Of a stretch of 64,000 bases of DNA, positions 43,061 to 56,291 are shown one piece after another. Both the position numbers and the translations under genes were made by a program. Origin of the DNA: Nepenthes gracilis (lineage: Eukaryota; Streptophyta; Magnoliopsida; Caryophyllales; Nepenthaceae); contig BSYO01000016.1 of assembly GCA_033239525.1 (NCBI GenBank), positions 7,451,045-7,515,044 on the forward strand, read 5' to 3'. Under the pieces are notes generated by a model. The model ran no database searches. It worked only from the letters and a program-made list of their open reading frames with translations, and had not been told where the DNA came from. Position 1 is the stretch's first letter. Each line of letters opens with the position of its first letter.

Positions 43061-45226
43061 GATGTTGTGCCAGGATTGGCACTAATTTTGGGGACCCTGC
43101 ATAGAACTGACTTGACATCGGCTAAGTATTTTATCATGAGGTGCTTCAATACTTTTGGAATGAGCAAGATGAACTAACAAGATTATTAGGGAGCAACTAA
43201 AGACTTGGTTGCTTGGAAGACAAATGGTTTGATAAATCGTATGATCTATTGCAAAGGCTTGATGTTTTCTAAGGATGATCAGAATCTATAGTGTTGTCAG
43301 TTGTGGGTAATAAAGAATTGTGCCTATGATAACTTTTGGAATTAAGATATAGTCATTATGAGTTTTGATAATGCCATTTAGGTTTTGTAGGTTCATTGGC
43401 ATTTTCGTGGAATTTATCAATTAGACCTTCCGATCATAATTAGGTCGATTTTGTGATAGCCTCATTGATAAATTCTTAGAATCACTAGGTTGCACTCTAT
43501 TTGATGATCGTATCATGGATTGCGAAAGATGTTCAGCCATGTGCTCAATTATGAAAAGAATGTAAGTTTGATTGAGGAGAAGTGTTAAGTTGGGCATGTG
43601 GTTTCCTTGATAGTATAAATGTGATTCCTTAGAGTTTGGAGCGATGGTCAATTTAGGAAAGATTAATTAATGTCTTGAAGGTGTGTGGCTTTTTTGGGTT
43701 TAGCTAAACCTGAAAGGGTGATCTAATTAGTATTTCTTGAGGATTGCAACGCCATGAGGTGTTTGGGCTTAGAAGCAATCTGTATTAGTTGGAATGGGAC
43801 ATGTGATGGTAGTCTTCAAGGAATTAAGGATTGATTGTCGACCATATCATATGGGTTGACCCCTGATAGGTCTAGCAAGTTATATTAGAATGTGATACTT
43901 TTGAGAAAGGCTTGAGATTGTATTTTTCCTATATCCTACATAGGTGGTTGCCCTTGGATTTAGTTGGTGAGAAGTCTACAATTAGAATTACTCCACCCAG
44001 AGTCTGGAATTAGCAGTTGAGATCTTTGCTTTGAGGATTGGTAGGTGTTACTGGTGAAAATAGTTATTATCTAATGATCCTAAATGATTAAGAGGTCGTC
44101 TCACAGGAAGAGATGGCCATAAGACAGTGCTAGTGGATAAAATCTTCTTAAGGACCGTAATGGTGAGTTTTAGTCCCCTTCAAGAAAGGTGAATAATATT
44201 GTTAATAATTGGATGTCGAGAATCTTTAGATTGGGTATGTCTTGGTGCATCATAGGAATTATTGTAGGGTGAATCTCAAGTAGCTCCTAATATTTAAGTG
44301 AAGGGGGTGCTCTACCTTTAGTTTTAGGAGGGAGAGTTACCTCTTACGTAGTAAGGTCATGGAATTATGAGATGAGAAGCTCTCACCGTTTTGGTTTTAA
44401 AAATGTTAAGGGCAGAAAGAATTAAGGGTACCATTTGGATATTGTAGAATTTGCAGATCAGGATAGCCCATTCATCGTGAATTTTAGTGATATGACCGAA
44501 ATGATTAGGTTGGCTCATTGGGATGCCAACAAAATGATAAGTTTGGTGAGTATTCGAGTTCGAGATTTTTGGGTAATTGCTTCAATTACGTTGCCGAGGT
44601 TGATTATAATATTAAGATTTTTGGCCTTCCCTTAGTCGTGTCGATTTCCTTAGGATTTTCCTTAGGTTTATAATCGCAAGAAAAACCTAAGTGTCATATA
44701 TGAATTAGTAGACGTGAGTTGTAAGAGGATTCTTAGTATCCTAATAAATAGTTAATCAGAGTGGCACAGTAAAAGCATGTGGGCCCTTAGTTCAGAAATT
44801 TTGGAATAGGGTTAAAGTTCCAAGTGGATGATCGTTCTCGAGGTGTAGGAGGTATAGAGGTGAGAGTCAATTGGTTCATTTGAGATTTTGTATTAAGTTG
44901 GAGAGGTAGTCAATAATTAGGATTACCTTAAAATTTGGGTAGAATATCGTAATATCACCGATGTATCGATAATTGAGAAAGTAGGTTTATGATCGGGTTT
45001 AACCATTGTGGGAGATTAGAGATTGTCTTATAACAAGGTTTTAATTTTGATTTTAGATAAAAGGCATTAGATGTTGAGGATCAGGATGATTCAAATGATT
45101 AAGGTTCGTTAGAAACAATCGTTTCTCTAATAAAGTGATTTGGAAGTTCGAAAGTGAAATCTGGAAGGACTATCCTCCAACTGTTAAGTTTTGAGGTTCA
45201 TTAAATTTCGAGGATGAAATTTATAT
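43061..45226 (+). pseudogene. G2 pol remnants (RT, RNase H, chromodomain)
   Basis: RT palm: ELRYSHYEF near 43342 corresponds to RTRYGHYEF, with CHLGFVGSLAF for MPFGLTNAPAAF. VGHVV near 43592 corresponds to LGHVV. CVAFLGLAKPERV near 43685 corresponds to RSFLGLAGYYRRF. A chromodomain end VIWKFESEIWKDYPP lies near 45140 and runs into FEDEIYINEGE at the purine tract. Stops and frameshifts are frequent. RNase H and most of the integrase core are not confidently readable, so deletions are likely. Chromodomain type agrees with Tekay. Confidence 0.7.
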
Positions 45227-45239
45227 AAATGAGGGAGAA
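45227..45239 (+). promoter_or_regulatory. G2 polypurine tract
   Basis: AAATGAGGGAGAA directly before TGTAATATCC at 45240. Confidence 0.8.
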
Positions 45240-45489
45240 TGTAATATCCCCAATTTTTATCCCATTTAATTGGAATTATTTATTATTATTTTGGATAATT
45301 TAGATATGATAAAAATTAATTAAATATTGTAAAATTTTTGAGGATATTTGGACTTATTGGGCCAATGCCCGAGTAAGGTACCGGTTCCTAAAATATGATA
45401 ATTCTAGTAATCAAGTTAATATAATTAAGTTTATGAGGAATGGATTAAGAAAAAATAGAGAATTGATCATAGTTGAGAAAAATGAGAGC

Positions 45490-45700
45490 TGGGCTTACTG
45501 CAAACTTGAGCCTAGCAAAAGGAGCCAGTTCCAGTAGCTACTGGGCTCACCACAGGCTCGAGCCCAGCAGAGAGCGCCGATTCTAGTAGCTATTGGGCTC
45601 ACTGCAAGCTCGAGCCCACTAGAGGGAGCCAATTTTAGTAGCTACCGGGCTCGCCGCAGGCTCAAGCGAGTTAAAGGGTTCCAATTCCAGTAGGGTTGTG
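45490..45700 (+). repeat. 52-bp tandem repeat in LTR-C, 4 copies
   Basis: Unit GGGCTCACCACAGGCTCGAG followed by CCCAGCAGAGAGCGCC and a TTCTAGTAGCTACT end. Also present at 51372-51570 in the 3' LTR. GC-rich with CTCGAG palindromes, in the U3 part. Confidence 0.85.
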
Positions 45701-47159
45701 CCCGAAGTGTGATCAAGCATGAGTCTGAAAGTTTTCCACTACCTTACTATTTTGCAATCTTTCAAGGAGAAAAGGGAGAGAGAATGGTGCACGATGAGCA
45801 GAACAGTGGAGGGAGATAAGAAGAAAAAGGGGAAGGGAAGGGGATTGCAACGATTTTTGACTCGATCAAAGTTAGAAAAATAATAAATCAAGTTAAGATA
45901 AGTGTACCCTAAACTCTGTCCTTCTTTATTGTTGCTTTTATCTATCTCCTTTTTGCTATTATTGTTCTAAAATCCTCTTCCTTAAAGTTTTATTTGTAAT
46001 ATCGCATGTTTTCTAATTCTCTCATGAATTTATGAATAAATTGCATGTTTAAATATGAGTATAATGATTTATGAGTTTGATTTTATTATATAGCATGTGT
46101 TTCATGTCTAAATCAGTTCCGAATATTTCTCTGAAAACCCTAGCTCAAAAATTGAAGGTATATTTATTGTAAATTTTGACTTATGGAATGAAAATATTGC
46201 ATTATGAATTATTTAAGCTCATTGGAAGATGTTATCTGAAATTTTGTTAAAAGTTATATTGTTTAAAATTACTGAGAACTCCTAAGCTATGTGAAAGACT
46301 CAGTTTTGATAAGTTAAAGTCGCCCTCAAAGAATGATGAATTAAGATTAAGGAACAATAATCAAGATTTTCCAAGTTAAGCTAAAATCAGTAAGAAAGTG
46401 AACCAAGTATTGATATTCAGTGGGTAACATTCTCTGACATGCCATTGATATTACAATAAAAATTTAAGAATTATCCTGGCCGCGTATAGTAGTAGGTAAT
46501 ATTCCTTGACAAGCCTTAAGATATTACGATGGTAATCTAGGATAACTCCATCCACAGAGTGATATGTGGTTCGCCTTCCTCAAGGAGTTACTATGGCGAA
46601 CAAGAGTTAAGAATTTATGATCATCCTGATCCTCATTATATAAATAAGGAGGAAATGAATGATCATCCTACCTTCGGGATATAAATAATGAAGGAATAAG
46701 AATCAAGGCCTTTGATTGTGTAAAGTGAATACAACCTATCCTCGATTATTTACTCTCTCATGTGGTAGGGCCTGCTAGCCCTTGTCCCTTAACATAATAA
46801 AATGATTGTTATAAAAGACAAGTAAGTTTTAAGAGATCCCATGATTTTAGCATATTTTTTTTTTGACTAAAGACAAGTGATGAAGTCATAACCGAAGGAA
46901 AAGATAAAATAAACAATAACACAATTTTGTCTACGAGTTCATGTTTATCTATCGTTTTGTGCTTTTGTATTATCCATATGCATATTTGGCTCATTTTAGC
47001 ATGTTTTTCTAACTAAAGATAATAAGAAAGGAATAACTAATGGAACAAATAAATTAAACAAATACAATACCATGTCCACGAGCTCCTGTTTATACATCGT
47101 TTCATATTTTTGCCATATCTATATGCATATTTGGCCCCCTAATCCTTTCGATATCTCTT

Positions 47160-47180
47160 TATATATATATATATATATCT
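47160..47180. repeat. TA microsatellite
   Basis: About ten TA units within LTR-C, replaced by a shorter TATATGTGTGTG run in the 3' copy (53045-53060). Confidence 0.85.
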
Positions 47181-47844
47181 GTGTATTTTATATAAAAATT
47201 TACATGTCTTATTTTTATGATATCTTACTGAATATAAAGCTCACCCATTGCTGCTTTTGCCCCCTTTCAGATGGTACCAAGGAGCCAATACCTGATGAAA
47301 AGAGTGAAGCTAGGGGATAGCCAATGCAAGGTTATTGGACCTCAAAGACTTGGAAGTTTTTGATGTGTTGATATAATGTGAATGTAAATAATTAATGTTT
47401 CGGATGAATGTTGTGTATTAAACTATGGTATGGCTTGATGTAAATTATTATGGATTTATATTATGCTTCTGTAATTTATTTGTGATTATAGTCATGCTTT
47501 TGCAAGTACAATATTAGGTTTTGTACAAGTTTCTAGATGGCATCTCTCATTTGATCCAATATAGTAATTGAGACTACTGTGTTGGAGCCATAAATAAAAT
47601 GGCATTTGATTGTGATCCTACGGATGTGTTGTAAAAAAAATTTTGAGGTTCATTTAATTTTATGTCTTATATAGGGTTTATTATTCAGGTTGTATATATG
47701 ATTTTTGTTCAATTTTAGGGGAGATTCTACCCAATTTTCTACAAAAAATTAATATGTTTAAAATAATAGCATAGTAGTTTTTATTTGATTAAGTATGATA
47801 ATTGATGGAAGGTCATAAAGGATTATAACCCGTTAAGTTACAGA

Positions 47845-47855
47845 TGGTATCAGAG
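47845..47855 (+). promoter_or_regulatory. G3 primer-binding site, initiator tRNA-Met
   Basis: TGGTATCAGAG two bases after the LTR end at 47842. Confidence 0.88.
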
Positions 47856-50800
47856 AAAAAGAGATACCTTAGGTTTGATTTGAATCTTATGCAAAATTTA
47901 GGTTAGATTAAGACAAATCGAATAAATAAATATAGGCATAGGACAATTCAATTAGATCAAATAGTTTTAGTTATCCTAGTTTAGTAACTTAGACTAGAAC
48001 TAAGTTAAGAATAGTGATTAAATTTGGTTTTCTAGCTTATGCATTCCAGTTAGTGTCTGAAGCGTGATCTAACCTATGTGTTTTTATTTCAAAAGGAATA
48101 TTAGCATTGGTTCCTAGACGAGGGTCTACTCATGGTGATGGTCGACCATGAGATCGAGAGGAAAATGTTGTTTGGAAGTGCCTTAAGGTTTAAATTTTAT
48201 CAATGTCGAGTTAGAGTTTGAGTATGTCAACATCGAATCGAGGTCCAAGTAGTCAATTTTAGTTCAAAGTTTAAGTTTGATCGACTCTAGGTTGAGGTTC
48301 TCAAGCTAGTAATTTATTAAGAAGGAATGCTTGAGTATGATGATCAAGCATGATGAATAAGGTGGAATCAATGGCTTGAGATTAGTATAACTTAGAGTCG
48401 ATTCTAGTGTAACGAAACCAACGATATTGACTTATAATCGATTTAGTAATGATTAAGTGCCTAAACATTTGGGTAGCTCAGATCCTATAGAGGTCCAGAT
48501 ATGGATCTTGAGGGTTGAGATGGTGTTTGCAGTGACCTAATATTTGGGAGGAGATAAGGTGATGTTACCCCATATAAAATAAAAAGGGTGAAGTCGACCT
48601 TGGGTGGCTGACGAGAAAAGAGTTATGGTTCTCGAGGATAAAGCGATATTGTAAGATATGTTATGGATACTTTATAGATGAATATTTAGTTTCGATGGGA
48701 TTTCGGGAGCATGTTTTAATTGTAGATAGTTTAACCACATGATTAGGGATTGCCTTTGTTTCATGGGTAAACTAGAAAAGAAGTCTGGTGCTTGGGATCG
48801 AGGATTCGTGGTGATAACATAAATATAGAGATGTTGTCTACCGTGGTGGAAGGTAAGATTCTCGAATCTTAATGTTTTAGTATGCGTATTGTTTTGGGAT
48901 TCTGAGCTTATATTTTACATGAGTTTCCTAAGTTTATTTGTTATTCAAAGATCATGGATTTTATACGAGTTGTATCGAGATCTGCGATATTCTCTTGGGT
49001 CTGTGGAAATAATTGATTAGACTTATTTGACCATAGTTGTGGTGCCAAACCTTGATATGATATTTGAGGCTGTTTCTTAAAGGAGAGAGTTTGGCTAATT
49101 TTTCTGTTAATTAGTAATTCGATGCTGTGTCGGGGTCAACTCCGGTATTTGAGGATTTTGTGTAGAATCGAGGAAGCATTGGTTAATGCCCGTTATGGAA
49201 TACTTTAGGACTTTTGGGGTAGGTAAGATGACAGATGAAGGTTACATGTGGATGATTAAAACTTGGTTGCCAAGGGATAAATCGTCTGATAAGCTAGCAT
49301 TAGGGAAATGAATAGGTGGCTCGTTTGATCTATTGCAAGGGTTTGATATTTCCTACGAATGATCTATATCTGTAGTACTATCAATTGTAGGTAATTGAAG
49401 ATTATATTTACGGTAGTTTTTAGAACTAAGACATAGCCATTATTAGCTCCGATAACCCCATTTGGGTTTTTGTAGGTTCATTGGCATTTTGCGGAAAAGT
49501 TTGGATTGGATCTTTCAGTTATATTTAGGTCAATTTTGTGATGACCTTATTTATAAATTCTTAGAATCATAGGGAGTGTGAGCTCTATTTGAGGAGAGTA
49601 TCATGGATTATGAAGGCAATTACTCGTGTGCCCAATTAGGGGAGAATATGAATTTGGTTATGGGAAATGTTAAGTTGGGCATGTAGTTCTTTCAAAAGTA
49701 TGAATATGGTTTCGTAGAAATTTGAGCAATGGCTCCTTGGGAAGGATTGATTGACGTCGCGGAAGTGTGCATTTATCTTGAGTCTAAGTGAATCTGGTAG
49801 GATGTCTGTTAAGTGTTCCTCAAGGATTGTAACGTCCATAGGGCATTTGACTAGGAACTATCTGACACCCATCGGGATGAGATATGAGAATAGTTCTCAA
49901 GAAATGGATTGTATTGGTGACCATGTCATTGGGTCTATCCAGAAGGATCCAATTAATTATATTGAATGCGATGCTCTTGAGGGAGATACAAGAATTATGT
50001 TTTTTCTCACATCATATGTGGGTGGATATCCTTGGAATAAGTGGCGGAGAGGTCTAGGATCAGAGTTACTCCACCCTTGGTTTGAAGTTAATAATTAAGG
50101 TCTTCACTTGGGAACTTATAGGTGTTGCTTTTGGAGTGGGTTAGTGTCTAATAATTCTAAGGATCTTAATATTTGTATCATAAGGAGCAGACAATCATGC
50201 GGCAGTATAAATGGGTAAATTTGCTTAAGGACTTAAAAGATGAATCTCAGTGTCTTTTAAGGAAAGCGAATAATAGTGTCGATAATTTAATGTTGGGAAT
50301 TTTTTTAATTTGGGGTGTTTTTGATGTTTCGCAAGAAATATATCTAGATTATTGAGGCTTCAAAAATTATTAGATAAGAAATCCTTGAGGTATTGTTTCA
50401 AGGTTATCAGACAACAAGGATTTTAGATGTTTAGTTAATTGGGGACGTCCATCTATCGTAAATTTGGAAAGTGTGATCGGAATTAAGTCAGCTTGTCGAT
50501 ATTCCAATGAGATGATAAGCTGCCAAATGCCTGAACTTTGAGGTTTCAATGGTAACTTGAGACTATACTAAGATTTTTGGGTAATCGTTTCAGTTACATT
50601 TCTAAGATGATTGCAATTTGAGGATTTTGGGTGTTGCTTTAAATATATCGACACCCTTGGGAATTTTCGGGGATGTAGCTACACCTAGGAGTCCGATAAT
50701 GATCCGTGAACTTGAGTACTATAGGATTTTTAGAGTATAAGTAAATGGTCAATCAAAGTAGGGTAGCGGTAGCGTGTGGTCCATGGCCTAGAAATTTCGA

Positions 50801-51240
50801 AATAAGGTCGGGGATCCAACGAATGATCTTTTCAAGGCCTAGGATGAACTGAAGTAAAAATTTGTCAGTTCGTTTCAAATTCTAAATTAATTCAAGGAAA
50901 GAGCCAGTGATTTGAGTTGCCTTCACATTTAATGGATTATTATGGAGTCTCCTATGTATCAATAATTAAGGAGTTAAGTACCTGGATTGAATTAAGCCTT
51001 GTGCTAAAAGCAACAATAAAGGATTTTATGATTAGAAATTTTGTCTTATGATAAGGTTCTAATCTAAATTTGGGGATAAAATATGAGATATCGGGGATTA
51101 GGATAATTCATTTAGTCAAGGTTTCCTAGAAAGGATCATTTTTTTCAATGTTGTGATATCAGACCATAAGTAGGAAACTAGAAGTATTCTCCCTGATTGT
51201 TGAATTTTTGTGTTCATTAAATTTTGCGAATAAAATTTTA
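47856..51240 (+). pseudogene. G3 gag-pol remnants
   Basis: Zinc knuckle ACFNC..FNHMIRDC at 48712-48753 keeps the CCHC spacing but holds a stop. RT shows RTKT.PLLAPITPFGF near 49430 (for RTRYGHYEF..MPFGL) and a trace of SFLGLAGYYRRF near 49770. RNase H shows SYSTLGLKLIIKVF near 50065 (for NYPTHDLELAAVVF). A 60-codon open frame at 50173-50355 (KEQTIMRQYKWVNLLKDL, LLRKANNSVDNL) matches the RNase H tail KELN.RQ.RWLELLKDY...PGKANVVADAL. Integrase is not readable. About 3.4 kb, so deletions have occurred. Confidence 0.75.
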
Positions 51241-51255
51241 TAAGTGGGTGAGAAT
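51241..51255 (+). promoter_or_regulatory. G3 polypurine tract
   Basis: TAAGTGGGTGAGAAT before the LTR start TGTAAGG at 51256; interrupted by two T residues. Confidence 0.65.
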
Positions 51256-51781
51256 TGTAAGGTATCGGTTCTTAAAACATGATAATTTTAGTAATCAAAT
51301 TAATATAATTAAGTTTATGAGGAATGGATTAAGGAAAAATGAAGAATTGATCATAGTCAAGGAAAATGAGGGTTGGGCTTGCCACAAGCTCAATTTCAGT
51401 AGAAGACACCAATTCTAGTAGCTACTAGGCTGGCCGTAAGCTCTATGCCAACAGAAAGTGCCAATTCTAGTAGGTACTAGGCTTGCCATAGGCTCGAGCA
51501 TAGTTAAGGGCGCCAATTCCAGTAGTTACAGGGCTCACCGCAGGCTCGAGTGAGCTAGAGAGCATCAATTTCAATAGGGTTGTGCCCGAAGCGTGCTCGA
51601 GCACGAGTCTGGAAATTTTCCACCGCCTTACCGTTTTGCAATTTTTAAAGGAGAAAATGGAGAGAGAATGGGGCACGACGAGCAAAGCAACGGAGGGAGA
51701 TGAGAGGAAAAAGAGAAAGGGAAGGCGATTCCAGCAATTTTTTATCCGATTAGATTAAGAAAAATAATAAATCAGGTTGAC

Positions 51782-53144
51782 GTAAGTGTACCCTAAACTT
51801 TGTCTTTCTTTATTGTTGCTTTTAACTATTTCCATTTCGGTATTATTGTTCTAAAATCCTCCTCCTTAAAGATTTGTTTGCAATATCACATGTTTTCTAA
51901 TTCTCTTATGATTTTATGAATAAATCGCATGTTTAAGTATGAGTATAATGATTTATGAGTTCAATTTCATTATATAGCTTGTGTTTCATGTCAGAATTAG
52001 TTTTGAATATTTCTCTCAAAGCCCTAGCTTGAAAATTAAACATATATTTATTGTAAATTTTGGGTTATGGAAATGAAAATATTGCATTATGAATTATTTA
52101 AGCTTATTGGAAGCGCTTATCTGAAATTTTGTTAAAAGTTATGTTGTTTAAAATTATTGAAAACTCCAAGGCAATTTGAAAGACTCAGTTATGAGAAGTT
52201 AAGGTGGCCCTTAAAGAATGATAAATTAAGACTAAGGAATAAGAATCAAGATTCCCCAAGTTAAGCTAAAATCAATAAGAAACTAGACCAATGATTGATA
52301 TTCAAGCAGTAACATTTTCTAATATGCCATTGATATTACAGTAAAAACTCAAGGATTATCCTCACCGTGTATGGTAGTGGGTAATATTCCTTGGCAAGCC
52401 TCAAGATGTTACAGTAATAATCGAGGATAACTCCGTCCACAGATTGATATGTGGTCCGCCTTTCTCGGGGCATTATTATGGAAGACAAGAGCTAAGAATT
52501 TATGATCATCTTGGTCCTCGAGTTGTAAATAAGGAGAAAATACATGATCATCCTACGTTCGGGATGTAAATAAGGAAGGAATAACAACCAAGGCCTTTCA
52601 TTGTGTGGAGTGAAGACAATCTGTCATCGGTTATATGCTCCCTCAAGTGATAAGACCTACTAGCCCTGGTCCCTTAAGATAATAAAATGATTATTCTAAA
52701 AGACAAGAAAGTTTTAAGCGATCCTATGATTTCAGCATTTTTTTCTGACTAAAGACAAGTGATTAAGACATACGTGAAGGAAAATATAAAATAAACAAGG
52801 ACAAGAGTTTGTCTATGAGTTCATGTTTATGCATCGTTTTATACTTTTACATTATCCATATGCATATTTGGCACCTTTTAGTATATTTTTCTGACTAAAG
52901 ATAATAAGGAAGGAATAACTGAAGGAACAGATAAAATAAACAAAAATAATACCTTGTCCATGAGCTCATGTTTATACATTGTTTCATATTTTGGCCTTAT
53001 CTATATGCATATTTGGCTGCTTAATCCTTTCGATGTCTCTTTTCATATATATGTGTGTGTATTTTATATGAAAATTTACATATCTTTTTTTATGGTACCT
53101 TGCTGAGCATAAAGCTCACCCTTTGCTATTTTCCCCCCTTCTAG
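51782..53144 (+). other. Predicted intron inside the G3 3' LTR (GT-AG type)
   Basis: GAC|GTAAGTGTACCC at 51779, branch-point-like AGCTCACCC, then a C-rich tract and TTCTAG|ATGG ending at 53144. Confidence 0.45.
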
Positions 53145-54065
53145 ATGGTTCCAATGAGCTGATGGCTTACAAAAAGAGTAAAGACAGGGAATAACTAATG
53201 CAAGGTTGCTGGACCTCGAAGACTTGGAAGTTTTGGATATGTTGATGTAATGTGAATGTAAATAATTAATGTTTTAGATGAATGTTGTGTATTAAATTAT
53301 GGTATGGTATGATGTAAATTATTATGAATTTATATTATGCTTCCATAGGTACAATGTTAGGTTTTGTACAGGTCCTAGATGGCATCTCTCATTTGATCCA
53401 ATATAGTAGTTGAGATTATTGTATTAGAGCCATAAATGAAATGGCATTTGATTGGGATCCAGTGAATGTGTTGTGATTAAAATTTTGAGGTTCATTTAAT
53501 TATATGTCTTATATAGGGTTTATTATTTAGGTTGTATATGTGACGGACCGGATTATTTTTCTTAAATAACCCTCCGTCAATAATAACATAAACCAATGTC
53601 CATAATTAGAATTATGAATTTCTACAGAAAATCGGGCAGAGTTTCGTTTGTAATTTGGACGTTTGGCCAAAATACAAACACCTATACACGACTCTGCACA
53701 ATATCCACAGATACACTTATCACCATACATAGGATCTCATAGCCACCAAAACTCCTGTAGTGGCACCGATGTCATAACGCAGGTACGACGTCGGCTTAGA
53801 AAAAGATGCCAACTAAAAAGGACCCAAATATGACCACAAATATAACCTGTGGAAGCATGACAACCATAATATACAAGAAACCAAAATCTTCCATCCATCC
53901 ATGCATACCGACATAACATGATATATATTTTAAGTTCTGAAAATAAAATACGAAATTCCTGTGTCATACATAACCAAACTAAATTCTTGAGCTCCGAAGA
54001 AAATCAGGTCGCCTAACTCGTCTCTATGGCTTACTCGGTCTCGTCGGGCATCAAAGCATTGTCAT

Positions 54066-55361
54066 CTGAAAAGAGAGAGAGTAAGGGTGAGCATATTACC
54101 CAGCAAGTGTAAACATACGTCACTGACCAAATATGGATAAACAGTAGAGACAATAATGGAATGGGGAAGAATACATTTTTCGAATAAAAGGGAGCATGAG
54201 AGGAAGGAAGCCTTTAGGATCGCATGGTTTGCATATTAACATTTGAGACGCTTTTACATACTTTTATTATTTCCATTAATCTTTGCAGACTAGGGCCCGT
54301 AGATCGTACTAGCAACGATACGAGAGAATGAGGAAAGGATATGATATTCCACATGATCTAAGGCCATGAGGGCTTATTCTTAGACCCAGCCGGGGGTCAT
54401 CTATATATCATACCTGTAGACGGGCCTGATAAATGCCCCATTTCCCCACGGTACCAGGGCAGTTCCTCGTTCTTCCACATAGTATCCTAAATCGTGCCAC
54501 GAACATCACCCGATCACACAAGCGACCAGAATACGCTGCCAAAGTATTCTTCAGGTTTCTACCGAGATGGGCGTGGCAAGCCAAAGAATACTACCCAATG
54601 AACATAAGTCCATGGTCCTAGTTTCATTATTCTATTTCCATTTCCATTTGAGGAAAAGTCCACCATATCCAATTTGTCATATCTCCCGCCATTTGGGAGG
54701 TTCCATCATTCACATATTACATTGTGGACTTCCCTCCGTTTACTCATTCGGTTCTCATCTCACTTTGGAACTTAAGCATTTTTAGCGATTCAATTATACA
54801 TATGATTACCAACGTTCATGAGAGATTGGAATATCTTACCATCGATGAGCCAATATCACATTGGGGTCCTTCGGATCCCGTTCCATTGCAATCGATGCTC
54901 AAATTCATATTTCCAGGCTTACGTTCAAATATAATCCTTTAGATATACTTCTCATAACAATTAAATAGGGTAAAAGCATGCAAACTTTCCATTATACCTC
55001 GGATGAACAGTAACATTGGCGTTTTAGAGCGTTTAGACACCGCGAACAGGTCAATTCTTGTCCGATCCAACGTCCGGTCAATATATATACATACTTAGGA
55101 CTTGATAATTCATATTTTGGAGTCATTTTGACATTTATTCGAGGAGAAAACAGAGGGACCCAAACAAGCTACAAGATTAGGGTTTGGTGGTACCAAATCG
55201 AACGATTCAGACAACAAATTGAACAAATAATTGCATATTCCTGGAACATAAATCATGGGTTGTACATTTTTTACATTTTAGGTGGGTATCGGAACGATAA
55301 TACCCGATGGGAAACGAATAAAAATTAAAAGAGAACGAATAGTGACTATGAGAACACTTGC
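54066..55361 (-). other. Predicted intron inside the G4 3' LTR (GC-AG type)
   Basis: In LTR sense CATCGAG|GCAAGTGTTC, then GCTCACCCTTACTCTCTCTC and TTTTCAG|ATGACA. The 5' LTR has the same signals at 61067 (GAG|GCAACT, one change) and 59776. Confidence 0.5.
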
Positions 55362-55522
55362 CTCGATGCATGCTATCACTTTTATAATTAGCTTTCGGAC
55401 CGATTCAGGCTCTACGCCTCGATCTCCTCCTTTCTCTCTCCAAGACCGGCGTTCCCTCTCTCTCTCCTTTCTAGAGGATTCTGGAAAATGTGGGAAAAGT
55501 CGAGAAATGCGAAGCAGGCTGT

Positions 55523-55529
55523 GTTTATA
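55523..55529 (-). promoter_or_regulatory. TATA box of the G4 3' LTR
   Basis: Minus-strand TATAAAC, 165 bp upstream of the donor-like site in LTR sense. Confidence 0.55.
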
Positions 55530-55825
55530 CACTCATTGGGGCACTCGAGTGTTTGGCGAGCGAGCGGCGAGCGCGGCCTCACTGCCGGCCTACGCTCGAG
55601 TGCACACAGACGCTTAGCGGGCGGGGGAGCTACTGGTTTTTGCGCTCGAGCTGAGCTCGAGTGCGTAACAAGTGCAACCTGCTAGCAGCGCTTCAACAAC
55701 AAAATCCTGAGATTTTTCACCAATTTTCTTTCAATGCTAATATTTAACCATCCAATATATCTAGTATTATTTATTGTTATGTTGATTACCTCATGTTAAT
55801 TATATTTTAGACTCGGAACCTCATA

Positions 55826-55841
55826 ACTCTCCCCCACTTAT
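55826..55841 (-). promoter_or_regulatory. G4 polypurine tract
   Basis: Minus-strand ATAAGTGGGGGAGAG directly next to the 3' LTR. Confidence 0.88.
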
Positions 55842-55889
55842 AGAAATTTCGTCCTCGAAATTTAACAAATGCTAAGAATCGAGACAACT

Positions 55890-56291
55890 TTACATACCTC
55901 GAAAAATATGGGGACACTTTTCCCGAATTTCATCCTCTCTTTCCCATGTTGCTTCTTCATGGGAATGATTTCTTCATAATACTTTCACGAGAGGGATCAC
56001 CTTTGAGCGCAAAGTCTGCTCCTTACGATCTAGAATCTCCACCGGTTCTTCTATATATGATAAATCCTCACTGATAGTCAAGGGACTATAAACAATCACG
56101 TGTGCCGAATCATAAACGTACTTCCTCAGCATCGAGACGTGAAAAACATTGTGCACCTTAGCCAAACTTGGCGGCAATGCCAAATGGTATGCCACTTCGC
56201 CAACTCGTTCAAGGATCTCAAATGGTCCGATGAACCGCGGCTTCAATTCTCCCTTAATACCAAATCTGGAGGCTCCTTTCCACGGTGACAC
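55890..56291 (-). pseudogene. G4 integrase C-terminus with Tekay chromodomain
   Basis: A 105-codon open frame starts at 56291: [20 protein letters not shown] is the GPF/Y module, then VHNVFHVSMLRKYVYD and the chromodomain SYIEEPVEILDRKEQ, LRSKVIPLVKVL. One stop follows, then RNHSHEEATWEREDE and IREKCPHIF to a stop at 55890. The group II chromodomain is typical of Tekay/Del. Apart from the single stop it is intact. Confidence 0.93.

Larger units (their letters stand above)
45373..47842 (+). repeat. G3 5' LTR (LTR-C), 2.47 kb
   Basis: Begins GTAAGGTACC (first T lost) and ends AAGTTACA. Includes the 52-bp repeats, a donor position worn to AAG|ATAAGTGTACC (45899), the AGCTCACCC block and acceptor CCTTTCAG|ATGG at 47270. 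Aligns with 51256-53538 plus 61536-61678. Confidence 0.9.
53539..55825 (-). repeat. G4 3' LTR
   Basis: In LTR sense it starts TATGAGGTTCC and ends GGTCCGTCACA. Contains a minus-strand TATAAAC at 55529-55523, donor GAG|GCAAGTGTTC at 55361 and acceptor TTTTCAG|ATGAC at 54066, plus a CTCGAG-rich U3 around 55545-55670. Confidence 0.94.

Noticed and set aside
54724..54942. Conserved 72-codon open frame present twice (54724 and 60434)
   Set aside because: It is the two LTR copies of G4 and lies on the strand opposite to the LTR sense, inside the predicted intron. Similarity comes from LTR identity, not coding conservation.
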